Positions 8,917-17,897 of a DNA stretch of 64,000 bases are shown here, piece after piece. Each line of letters starts with the position of its first letter. Positions within the stretch are counted from its first letter, which is position 1. The notes beneath the pieces were generated by a model. It was not told the origin of the DNA. It did no database searches and worked only from the letters and a program-made list of their open reading frames with translations. The translations under genes and the position numbers were made by a program. Source of the stretch: Mucilaginibacter sp. (lineage in GTDB: Bacteria; Bacteroidota; Bacteroidia; Sphingobacteriales; Sphingobacteriaceae); the NCBI RefSeq assembly GCF_028288225.1, contig NZ_JAQBOC010000007.1, positions 1-64,000 on the forward strand, in the 5' to 3' direction.

Positions 8917-10566
8917 ATGAGTAGTATCACCTATACCATAACCAGCGATAGCAAGGCTATGCCTGCCACATATAAGCTGCTGAGTATTTCGGTATCGAAT
9001 GAAGTTAACCGTATCTCATATGCAGAAATGGTACTCATAGACGGTGATTACTCAAAACAGGTATATAGCATTAGCGATGGGGATTTCTTTGATCCGGGTA
9101 AAAAGATTAGCATAAGCATAAGGGAAGAAGGCGAGGCCGAAGAAGAAAAAGTGATCTTTAAGGGATCAGTGGTCACGCAATCGCTTAGGTACGACCAGGG
9201 TAATAGTTTACTTACGGTAGAGATGAGCGACGATGCCATCAAGATGACAACTATAAAGCAAAGCGATATTTTTAAAGATATAAAAGATAGTGAGCTGATA
9301 GAAGGGCTCATCTCCCGTAGTGGCGTAAATAAGGGAACGGTGGATGATACTAAATTTAAACATGAACGTATTGTACAATATCATACCACCAATTGGGATA
9401 TGCTGCTTAGCAGAGCCGATGTGAACGGGCTTTTGGTGACCACAGTGAACGGGAAGGTATCGGCAAGGATCCCAAAACTGTCAGCCCCTTCGGTAAAAAC
9501 CTTTAAACTGGGTAAGGATATTATTTATGATCTTGATCTGAAACTTGATATTAGTGATCAATACGCCGGTATACAAACAACTACCTGGGATGAAGAAAGC
9601 CATACCACAGACAAATCCAATGTCGAATCATTTAATTTAGAGCAGGGTAAGTTAAAAGCGGCAGATATAAAAAAAATTTCAGGAGATAAAGCCGAGCGGC
9701 TATTAGCTTTAGTGCCGCTTAGCCCTGAAGAGGGAAAGGCCTGGGCAGAAGCAAGGATGCTTAGAACAAGGCTGTCTATGTTAAGAGGGAGCTTTAAAAT
9801 AGGAGGACTTACCAGCGTTAATTTGTTAGATAATATTAACCTCGAAGGGATGGGGTTAAAATTTAAAGGGCTCACAATGGTGACGGGCATACGTCATGAA
9901 GTTACAGAGAACGGATGGTTCACCCATTTGCAATTTGGGCTTGGGGCCGATGGGCTATCCGGTACCGCATCTCTTACCGCTTTACCGGCATCAGGGCTGT
10001 TACCCGGTATAAATGGCCTGCAAACAGCTATTGTGGAAGATATTGAGCTTGACGCTACCAAGCGCGCCCGCGTAAAAGTGCGGATGTTTGGTGCTATAGG
10101 TGCAGACAAAGTAGTTTGGGCGCGAATGGCCACCCTTGGTGCAGGCCATGAGCGGGGCATGTTTTTTTGGCCCGAAAAAAATGATGAAGTTGTGCTTGGG
10201 TTTATTAACGATGACCCGCGGTACCCGGTAATACTGGGTTCGCTTTACGGATCCAAAAACATACCGCCAGTTCCCCGGGATAAGACCAATACTACTAAAG
10301 GATTTGTGAGCAGGAAAGGGCTGAAGTTGATCTTTGATGACGAATTGCAGCAGGTGAGCATCCATACATCTAAAGGGAACCGGATCCTGATAAACGAAAG
10401 CAAAAAATTCATCGAGATAAACGATGTAAATAAAAATAACATAACACTAAATGCGGAAGGAATCGAGATCAACACTGCAAATAACCTGGTTATTAAGGCC
10501 GAAGGCGATATAAGCATTAAAGGGAAGGCCGTAAAGATCGAAGGAAGTAAAATAGAATTAAAATAA
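8917..10566 (+). CDS. VgrG/gpD-like spike protein (Pvc8-like)
   Basis: ARVKVRMFGAIGADKVVWARMATLGAGHERGMFFWPEKNDEVVLGFINDDPRYPVILGSLYG is the VgrG gp5-OB-fold signature. Confidence 0.95.
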   Translation: MSSITYTITSDSKAMPATYKLLSISVSNEVNRISYAEMVLIDGDYSKQVYSISDGDFFDPGKKISISIREEGEAEEEKVIFKGSVVTQSLRYDQGNSLLTVEMSDDAIKMTTIKQSDIFKDIKDSELIEGLISRSGVNKGTVDDTKFKHERIVQYHTTNWDMLLSRADVNGLLVTTVNGKVSARIPKLSAPSVKTFKLGKDIIYDLDLKLDISDQYAGIQTTTWDEESHTTDKSNVESFNLEQGKLKAADIKKISGDKAERLLALVPLSPEEGKAWAEARMLRTRLSMLRGSFKIGGLTSVNLLDNINLEGMGLKFKGLTMVTGIRHEVTENGWFTHLQFGLGADGLSGTASLTALPASGLLPGINGLQTAIVEDIELDATKRARVKVRMFGAIGADKVVWARMATLGAGHERGMFFWPEKNDEVVLGFINDDPRYPVILGSLYGSKNIPPVPRDKTNTTKGFVSRKGLKLIFDDELQQVSIHTSKGNRILINESKKFIEINDVNKNNITLNAEGIEINTANNLVIKAEGDISIKGKAVKIEGSKIELK

Positions 10567-10574
10567 TAATTATC

Positions 10575-10736
10575 ATGAACGAAGTTAAATTAACACTCAG
10601 CTTAAGAGAAATTAATCAGATTTTAGAAGCGCTTGGAAATCAAAGTTATGTGTCGGTTTTTGAACTGGTTGCTAATATCCAGGAGCAAGTACAAACACAG
10701 ATGAAAAATACGGGGCCCGTAGAAACCGCAGCCTAA
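10575..10736 (+). CDS. Short conserved eCIS-cluster protein (53 aa; below the ORF-track cutoff)
   Basis: Direct translation: MNEVKLTLSLREINQILEALGNQSYVSVFELVANIQEQVQTQMKNTGPVETAA*. Confidence 0.72.
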   Translation: MNEVKLTLSLREINQILEALGNQSYVSVFELVANIQEQVQTQMKNTGPVETAA

Positions 10737-10761
10737 CAGTTAATGCCCCAATCAGTATATT

Positions 10762-11169
10762 ATGGAGAATAAAAATGCATTTCTTGGCCAGGGTTGGAGT
10801 TTCCCGCCCGAGTTTTTTGCTGGTGGTGCCGGTATAGAAATGATTGCAGGCGAGGAAGATATTAAACAAAGCCTTGGCATATTACTTACCACTGCTATGA
10901 ATGAGCGGGTGATGTTTCCCGGTTATGGCTGCGACCTTTCACGCTACCAGTTTGCCGAGATAGGCCAGCAGCTTATCAACTCGCTCGCGGCAACTGTTTC
11001 AGATGCGATATTGTTGAATGAGCCGCGGATAGTGGTAGAGCAAGTAGATGTTACACAAGATGATAATGAAATGGGCCTGGTGCTTATATCGGTCGAATAT
11101 ATCATTATGTCTACCAATAACAGGTACAACATGGTTTACCCTTTTTACATTAACGAGGCATCTAAATGA
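10762..11169 (+). CDS. gp25/GPW-like baseplate wedge protein (Pvc9-like)
   Basis: DIKQSLGILLTTAMNERVMFPGYGCDLSRYQFAEI... RIVVEQVDV matches gp25/W. Confidence 0.93.
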   Translation: MENKNAFLGQGWSFPPEFFAGGAGIEMIAGEEDIKQSLGILLTTAMNERVMFPGYGCDLSRYQFAEIGQQLINSLAATVSDAILLNEPRIVVEQVDVTQDDNEMGLVLISVEYIIMSTNNRYNMVYPFYINEASK

Positions 11170-11193
11170 TCTGCCTTAAAACACCTGAAACCG

Positions 11194-11616
11194 ATGGCTG
11201 ATTACCCCCTTATTGATGGCGACAAGGTACTGTTCACGTCGCTTTTTGCACAGGCCATTGTAACGGTTTTGCCGGGCACTATAACAGGCTCGGGCAAAAG
11301 CGTGGGAGGTGGTAAAAAAATATGTGTTGAAGGAGATGAGGCCAGCGTAGAAGTAGCCGGATGCCCGTATGTAACGGGGCCGTTTGTTACACCAGGCATG
11401 GGTACCCTTAAGATAGCCCGGTTAGGCCCGGATCAGCTTTCCATAAAAACAACCGATTCGGCAAAAAAGATAATATTGAAAGGGCGCTATTTTATTGCAA
11501 AATTCCAGGTACAAAAACCTGCGATGGACCCGGTGACATTATCTCCAGACCCTTCGCCGTCTTACCCCGGCAGGGGGGAATTTGTAACTACCAATTTTAA
11601 AATAACGATAGATTAA
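11194..11616 (+). CDS. PAAR-like spike tip protein (Pvc10-like position)
   Basis: Small Gly/Pro-rich protein with VGGGKKICVEGDEASVEVAGCPYVTGPFVTPGMGTLKI, between gp25 and the J-like baseplate gene. Confidence 0.7.
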   Translation: MADYPLIDGDKVLFTSLFAQAIVTVLPGTITGSGKSVGGGKKICVEGDEASVEVAGCPYVTGPFVTPGMGTLKIARLGPDQLSIKTTDSAKKIILKGRYFIAKFQVQKPAMDPVTLSPDPSPSYPGRGEFVTTNFKITID

Positions 11617-11617
11617 C

Positions 11618-14600
11618 ATGATCGGAGGGTTAAATCCAAGAAAACTTGTTTACCGCGATGGCACCAGCCAGTCGCAGCGCATTATTGGTGCGCCCGATCC
11701 GGACAGTATCAACATAGAAGAGCGTACCCTGCGCGATCTGCTTGAGTTTGCTACCCGCTTTGCCAAATATTTAACCTTTTATAATGAAGAGAACAAAGCG
11801 GCCGGCGATTGGAGCGGCTTTTTAAATGGCGGGGCAGCAGACAGTGCCGATCAGCAAAAGTGGCTTGCCGGGCTTATAAGTTATGCCGAAGGCACTTATG
11901 ACCTTGCGCTTTCGCACCAGGGGCCTCCGTTCTCAAGCCCGCATCTGGCATTATTTGTTACGTTTTTGAAACTGCTTGATAATATTAAACTACAGGTGAA
12001 CCACTTTACCAAAAAGCACCTGGATCTTTACTATGAAGAGCTTTTAGGCATGGATAAAAAAAAGCCGGTGCCCGATGTTGCAAATGTTATTGTACAGCTT
12101 ACCGCCGATATGGAGAAGCTGTTTGTGCCAAAAGGCACGCAGTTAACGGCCGGAAAGGACGGCGAAGGAAAAGACCTGACGTACGAAACAGAAAAAGACA
12201 CCATGATCAGCCAGGCAGCTGTCAAAAATATAAGATCGCTTTTTGTTGATAAGAACGTGATCGGGCTTCGTCAAAAGCGCGAAAAACATATCGACCGAAT
12301 CCAGGCACTCAACGAGATTATGAATATGGCTTTAGGATACGATACATTCGATCCGGGGCTTTCAGGCAGTGACCTTACTGCTACTGCTTTAAAATATTTG
12401 CTGTTAGATGCCGAACTTAACAGCATTGTCCGGTCTGCGGATCCGAAAAAAGAAGAAGAACCGGACTGGGAATATATATACCAAACGCTTGAAAAAGCTT
12501 ACCGCCGCCTGATGATCAGGAACCGGCAACAAGCTACAGAAAGGCCACCGCATCTGCTGGGTTTGCTGCAAATAGCGCTGGGAAATAACGATGGCCACCT
12601 ACCTGATCTAAACAACAACAGGATTGATACAGAGACACTGAATGATTTGTTCGATCAAGTAGAAGCAAAGGATAATACGCCCGGTAAGGCGCTGGCTGCT
12701 GCTTATGTTACCAGTAAATTAATGCTTTCGGTAGCTGAATTTAGTGGCCTGGTAAAAAGCTTGAGAGCAGAAAAGGTCAAAGACGAAAGATGGAGAGAGA
12801 TCTATGTTTTGCTGGAAACGGCAAGATCCAAAAGGAAAGACCTTGTTGTGGCTGTGCCGCAAGAAACGGAATGGAAAGACATTGTTGCGGTGGATTACGT
12901 AAAAGCTATATCGGGGGCAGGTTCACCGATCCAACATTTTAAAACTTTTGGTGTCGACAGCCGCCGGCCGGGTGCACATAAAACAACACCCTTATCGCTG
13001 GGTATGGCCATTTCATCGCCAAGGCTTTTAATGCGCGAGGGTAAACGGAACATTGATGTGTATATCGCATTTGATCCTACCGGCAAGCTTAAAACAGCAC
13101 AACTGGCAAATGCGATCAACCAGCGCGGCACGCTGCCTCCGCCGTTTCTTTTTTACATAAGTACCGGCAAAGGCTGGAAAAAATTAACCGAAAGTTCGAT
13201 GTCTTTCGGAGATTTTTTAAAGCCCGGGTCAGACGGGGCTGCACTTGATGTTTCGATAAAGGACGGGATACTTAATTCAGCAACAGAGATCTTTTTGGCA
13301 TCGGGTGTGGGGGATCATATCATTTTGAAGGATGGATCGGTGTATAGGGTGGATACGATTATTGATGCCAAACGTGCCCGCGCTACTATGAAAGCCAAAA
13401 TGCCGGATCAGCCTTATAGCAAACGATACACCCGTACCGAAATATATCTTAATGCAATCCATGTACGGTTTGAGTTGACCGGGACAGACCCTGAGATCCT
13501 GGCACCCGGGCCGGATGATGACACGATCAACCTGCAACACGATGAGCCTGTACTGGCCTTTATGTTGAATGATAACGAGGATCAAACCGCCCTGGCTAAC
13601 GGGTTTAATAGCTGGTATCAAAAATTTTATGAGCTAACAATAACCAATATCCGGGTAGATGTAGAGGTAAACGATATCAAGTCGCTTAGCATTCAAAATG
13701 AATATGCAGAATACAATCCCAAAAAGCCGTTCATGCCGTTTGGGGCCAACCCGCGTTCGGGCAACCGATTTTATTTTTCCCATCCCGAGATAGCAGGAAA
13801 AGTGATCGATTCGCTCACGCTCAATTTCAACTGGATGAATGCCCCAGCAAATTTTGCAGACTATTATACCGCCTATTGGAGCATCATTAAGAATGACATG
13901 GGCGGATCGAACAAAGAGGTGACCGGCAACGATTTTTTTAAAGCCGGTCTTACAATGGTCGATCATGATATTTCATCTAAACCAAAGGAAATCACTTTGT
14001 TTAATGGGAAGAACGCAACCGGCGAAAACAAAGTAACTACACCTTTAAATTGGCTGCCGGCCGGTGCGCCTGATCTGAACGCACGGCAGTTAAATAGCCG
14101 GGAAGAAGTGATCAGCTGGACACGTTATTTTGTACTGGAACTTCAAAACGATTTTAGGCAATCGGTTTACCCCACACTGGTTACCAGGCAGGCGCTTAAC
14201 AATGCACAATACAAAGACCTGGTATTAAACCCGCCTTACGTGCCTGTATTAAAACAACTAACAGCAGGCTACCAGGCATCAGTGAACATCGGTTTTAAAC
14301 AATTAGATAATGCAGGAAGCTTTTTTCATATCACCCCCTTTGGCTATGCCAAACCGGCGGAAAATGCTTTTATGCCCCGTTTTGACGATCAGGGCGAATT
14401 GTACCTCGGGCTTACCGGCTTGGGTAACGGGCAAAACCTATCGCTTTTGTTCCAGTTTGCTGCCGGCAGTGCCGACCCCGACCTGCAAAGGCTTGATGTG
14501 CGATGGAGCTACCTTGATAATAACCAGTGGATAACCTTCCATGCTCAAGCCATACTTAACGATAGCACTAACGGGCTGTTAAATACAGGTTTGCTGGAGC

Positions 14601-15622
14601 TGGTTATCCCGGCAGGGTTGAGCAATAATAATACGTTAATGGCTAACGGTTTTTATTGGCTGCGTGCAACCGTTAATGGTACGGCTGCCATTCCTGATCT
14701 GGTGGATGTGATGGCACAGGGCCTTAGCGCCGTATTTATCAACAATAATAATGCTGCCGGTCACCTGGCCGAACCACTGAAGCCAATGAGTATAACATCC
14801 GCTATTGATATGCTTCCCGGTGTAAAAATGCTGGTACAGCCCTTTGCTTCCATGCACGGTAAACCCGGCGAAACTACGCCGTTATATTATTCGCGTGTGA
14901 GCGAAAGGTTAAGGCATAAAAACCGTGCACTTACCATGTGGGATTATGAACGCCTGGTGTTGGAGGAATTCCCTGAAGTATACAAGGTGAAGTGCTTGCC
15001 CGGCAATTTTTCGGGCACGATGCAGGACACCGGCGGTGTTGATGTGATCGTGATCCCGAACATACAAGGACGGCAGTCGTTCAATAGTTTTCAGCCCAAG
15101 CTACCGGCCGAAGGATTGTTGCGTATTAGCGACTACCTTGGCGCACGCACCCCGCCGTTTGTAATGGTAACCGTAAAAAATCCTACCTATGTGCAATTAA
15201 GGATACGTACAGCAGTACGTATCAAGTATGGGTATGCGGAAACTTATTGCCTTGAAAACCTTGAAGAGGAACTTAAAAGATTTCTTGCGCCATGGGCATA
15301 TGATGAACAGGCAGAGATCGTTATCGGCGGAAGCATTCACCATAACGTTATCGTCAATTTTATAGCCGAAAAGCCTTATATCGACCATGTGAACACGATT
15401 AAACTGCTGCATAGCGTAGACGGGGTAACATTTCGCGATGTGCTGAATAAAGAAACAGGGGAAGTGTATACAGTGACCCCTAATGTAATACTTGTATCTG
15501 CAGGTGCGCATGAGATCCGCCTGCTTACCGACGAAGAATTCCTGGAAACATCTACTGAAGGAATAGGATACATGGCTGTAGATGTAGACTTTAAGATAAG
15601 TGAAAATATTATAAATTTTTAA
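11618..15622 (+). CDS. Baseplate J-like protein (Pvc11-like)
   Basis: 1334 aa; C-terminal RVSERLRHKNRALTMWDYERLVLEEFPEVYKVKCLP... IRTAVRIKYGYAETYCLENLEEELKRFLAPWA baseplate-J-like segment. Confidence 0.87.
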   Translation: MIGGLNPRKLVYRDGTSQSQRIIGAPDPDSINIEERTLRDLLEFATRFAKYLTFYNEENKAAGDWSGFLNGGAADSADQQKWLAGLISYAEGTYDLALSHQGPPFSSPHLALFVTFLKLLDNIKLQVNHFTKKHLDLYYEELLGMDKKKPVPDVANVIVQLTADMEKLFVPKGTQLTAGKDGEGKDLTYETEKDTMISQAAVKNIRSLFVDKNVIGLRQKREKHIDRIQALNEIMNMALGYDTFDPGLSGSDLTATALKYLLLDAELNSIVRSADPKKEEEPDWEYIYQTLEKAYRRLMIRNRQQATERPPHLLGLLQIALGNNDGHLPDLNNNRIDTETLNDLFDQVEAKDNTPGKALAAAYVTSKLMLSVAEFSGLVKSLRAEKVKDERWREIYVLLETARSKRKDLVVAVPQETEWKDIVAVDYVKAISGAGSPIQHFKTFGVDSRRPGAHKTTPLSLGMAISSPRLLMREGKRNIDVYIAFDPTGKLKTAQLANAINQRGTLPPPFLFYISTGKGWKKLTESSMSFGDFLKPGSDGAALDVSIKDGILNSATEIFLASGVGDHIILKDGSVYRVDTIIDAKRARATMKAKMPDQPYSKRYTRTEIYLNAIHVRFELTGTDPEILAPGPDDDTINLQHDEPVLAFMLNDNEDQTALANGFNSWYQKFYELTITNIRVDVEVNDIKSLSIQNEYAEYNPKKPFMPFGANPRSGNRFYFSHPEIAGKVIDSLTLNFNWMNAPANFADYYTAYWSIIKNDMGGSNKEVTGNDFFKAGLTMVDHDISSKPKEITLFNGKNATGENKVTTPLNWLPAGAPDLNARQLNSREEVISWTRYFVLELQNDFRQSVYPTLVTRQALNNAQYKDLVLNPPYVPVLKQLTAGYQASVNIGFKQLDNAGSFFHITPFGYAKPAENAFMPRFDDQGELYLGLTGLGNGQNLSLLFQFAAGSADPDLQRLDVRWSYLDNNQWITFHAQAILNDSTNGLLNTGLLELVIPAGLSNNNTLMANGFYWLRATVNGTAAIPDLVDVMAQGLSAVFINNNNAAGHLAEPLKPMSITSAIDMLPGVKMLVQPFASMHGKPGETTPLYYSRVSERLRHKNRALTMWDYERLVLEEFPEVYKVKCLPGNFSGTMQDTGGVDVIVIPNIQGRQSFNSFQPKLPAEGLLRISDYLGARTPPFVMVTVKNPTYVQLRIRTAVRIKYGYAETYCLENLEEELKRFLAPWAYDEQAEIVIGGSIHHNVIVNFIAEKPYIDHVNTIKLLHSVDGVTFRDVLNKETGEVYTVTPNVILVSAGAHEIRLLTDEEFLETSTEGIGYMAVDVDFKISENIINF

Positions 15623-15633
15623 ACGCAACAGTA

Positions 15634-17871
15634 ATGGCAATAACAAGCAGAGCAGTGCTAAAAGCTCGTTTCCAAAAAAACAAGATCCCTACACAGGATG
15701 ATTTTGCAAACGTAATTGATTCGGCTATTAATTTGGCCGACGATGGTGTATTGAAAAGTTCGGGCGACCCGCTGAGTGTAAAGGCAGAGGGCACCACACA
15801 GGAACTGCTGGCCTTTTATGAGAGCTTTGAGTCCTTGCCAATCCCTGCCTGGAAGATCAACCGAAAACCGGGCACCAACCCGGGATTTAATATTGCCACA
15901 GGTGACGGAACAAGCCGGTTATTTATTGATGAAAGGACCGGCGCTGTAAATATCGGCGGAATTAACCCTGTTAGGGCCGCCGAACCGGGTATGCTGCAAT
16001 TGGGCGATGATACCGTTGCAAATAGCAACGGCCAGTTATTGCTGGCGAGGCTGGTAGATATAAACCGCAACCGTGCTTTTAAAATTGGTGTTACAGACGA
16101 TTGTGGTTTAAGCATATATGATTTGGGCCATGTAGGCAATCGTATCCATGAAGAACGGCTTAACATTGATTATACGGGCAGAGTATCTGTAAAAAAAGGT
16201 TTAGAGGTTAACGAGCTGTTACAGGCTAACGGCGACGCGGCAGTAACCGGCAAACTGGATGTCACCGGGCCATTTGAAACCAAAGGCAACGCGTTAATGA
16301 GTTCCGCAACCGTTACACACCGATTTGAGGCAATGGGCGACTCATTGTTTAGGAGCGGATTAGCTGTTAACGGGCTTTTGGAAGCAAATGGTGGTGCTAC
16401 AATGCTCACCGGCCTTGTTAACGGGGTGCTTGAAGTAAAAGGTAATACGATAGCCAGGGGCGAAGTAAATGTTCACGGTTTATTGAACGCAAAAAGTAAT
16501 ATGGCGGTAGCCGGTGTATTGGATGTAAACGGAGACCTCAATATCAGCAAAGGGTTTAAGATGAAAGGCGGGGTAATTAAATGGGGTGATGGAGCCCTTG
16601 GAAGCGATACCATAGATCCGGGCCTTTATTCAACTACTGATGGCTATTGCTTGAAGGTTGCCACTGTAAATGCACCAATCAAATTCTTCAACAACAAGAC
16701 TGGTGAGCGGGCGGCATCCGGCCGGCCAAATATGATCATCGGCAAAAACGGTACTGTTGCTTTAGGAACAGATGATCCTTTAGCCATCAGCGGTTGTAAT
16801 AATGTACTGCAAATAGGCGACGATAAAATAGAGGGGTCTTCAGGACAATTGATCTTTGGCAGAAAGCAGGGCGTCATTACCCGGTCGGTTAGAATGGGAG
16901 TTGATACTGATGGAAATTTTAGTCTTGGCGATTTCGATAACCAACACGCAGCAAGCAGGCAATATAAGGAATACATGAATATAAACCATCTGGGTTTAGT
17001 AACAGTAAAGAAATCGCTTACGATCGATGACAACGTAGGTATAGGATGCCTTCCAGGTACAAGTAAGCTTGACGTGAACGGGACGTTGCATATTAGAGGA
17101 GTGGAGAACGAAAATGCGTTGGCATTGCAGGGAGCCTATATCACCTGGAATAAATTGGGAGGGCAAGGGCGAACGCACTTTGTAAATCACGGTGGTAACG
17201 GCCCTGGAGGGTTTATGTTTGAAAATATACCGAATGGAGGTACATCCAGCATTATGGCTCACTTAAACAACCTGGGTGATCTTTTTTTAAAAGGAGATTA
17301 TAAAGGCAATGGAGCCCTTAGGGAATCTTCTGACATGCGCATAAAAAGAAACATCCTGTCTGTTGATGGAGGGAAAGATCTGGCCCTGCTTAACAGGCTT
17401 CGCATAAAAGATTACGATTACCTTGGTAAGGGAACAAGCGAGCGCAGGAAAGGGATAATTGCCCAGGAGGTAGAAAAATTTATTCCCGAAGCAATATCGC
17501 AAGACACATCTTTTGTGGCTGATATATTTGCCACCCCGATTAAAATTACAGCGATGGGCGATGAAATGCTGCTTATTATGGCCGAACCACATCACCTTGT
17601 TAACGGAGATCTGGTTAGGTTGATTCTTCCGCATGGCGATGCCGAATGCACAGCGACTGTGGTTGACGAAAAGAGCTTCCGCGTAACAGGTAATGCAGAT
17701 AATTTTAAAGGGGTGCTGGTATTTGGTAAACAAGTATCTGATTTTAGGCGCGTTAATTACAATCACCTGTTTACGCTTAACCTTAGCGCAACCCAGGAGC
17801 TTTCTAAAAAGATAGATGTACTGTTAGCGTGGAAAGCATCGCTTGATAAGAATATGGTACTTGCCGATTAA
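15634..17871 (+). CDS. Tail fibre protein with S74 (endosialidase-type) chaperone domain
   Basis: Repetitive beta-type region (VNGLLEANG..., LDVNGDLNIS) followed by SSDMRIKRNILSVDGGKDLALLNRLRIKDYDYLG...RRKGIIAQEVEKFIPEAIS. Confidence 0.88.
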   Translation: MAITSRAVLKARFQKNKIPTQDDFANVIDSAINLADDGVLKSSGDPLSVKAEGTTQELLAFYESFESLPIPAWKINRKPGTNPGFNIATGDGTSRLFIDERTGAVNIGGINPVRAAEPGMLQLGDDTVANSNGQLLLARLVDINRNRAFKIGVTDDCGLSIYDLGHVGNRIHEERLNIDYTGRVSVKKGLEVNELLQANGDAAVTGKLDVTGPFETKGNALMSSATVTHRFEAMGDSLFRSGLAVNGLLEANGGATMLTGLVNGVLEVKGNTIARGEVNVHGLLNAKSNMAVAGVLDVNGDLNISKGFKMKGGVIKWGDGALGSDTIDPGLYSTTDGYCLKVATVNAPIKFFNNKTGERAASGRPNMIIGKNGTVALGTDDPLAISGCNNVLQIGDDKIEGSSGQLIFGRKQGVITRSVRMGVDTDGNFSLGDFDNQHAASRQYKEYMNINHLGLVTVKKSLTIDDNVGIGCLPGTSKLDVNGTLHIRGVENENALALQGAYITWNKLGGQGRTHFVNHGGNGPGGFMFENIPNGGTSSIMAHLNNLGDLFLKGDYKGNGALRESSDMRIKRNILSVDGGKDLALLNRLRIKDYDYLGKGTSERRKGIIAQEVEKFIPEAISQDTSFVADIFATPIKITAMGDEMLLIMAEPHHLVNGDLVRLILPHGDAECTATVVDEKSFRVTGNADNFKGVLVFGKQVSDFRRVNYNHLFTLNLSATQELSKKIDVLLAWKASLDKNMVLAD

Positions 17872-17897
17872 TTTTAACCCTACGTTAACTACTTGCC

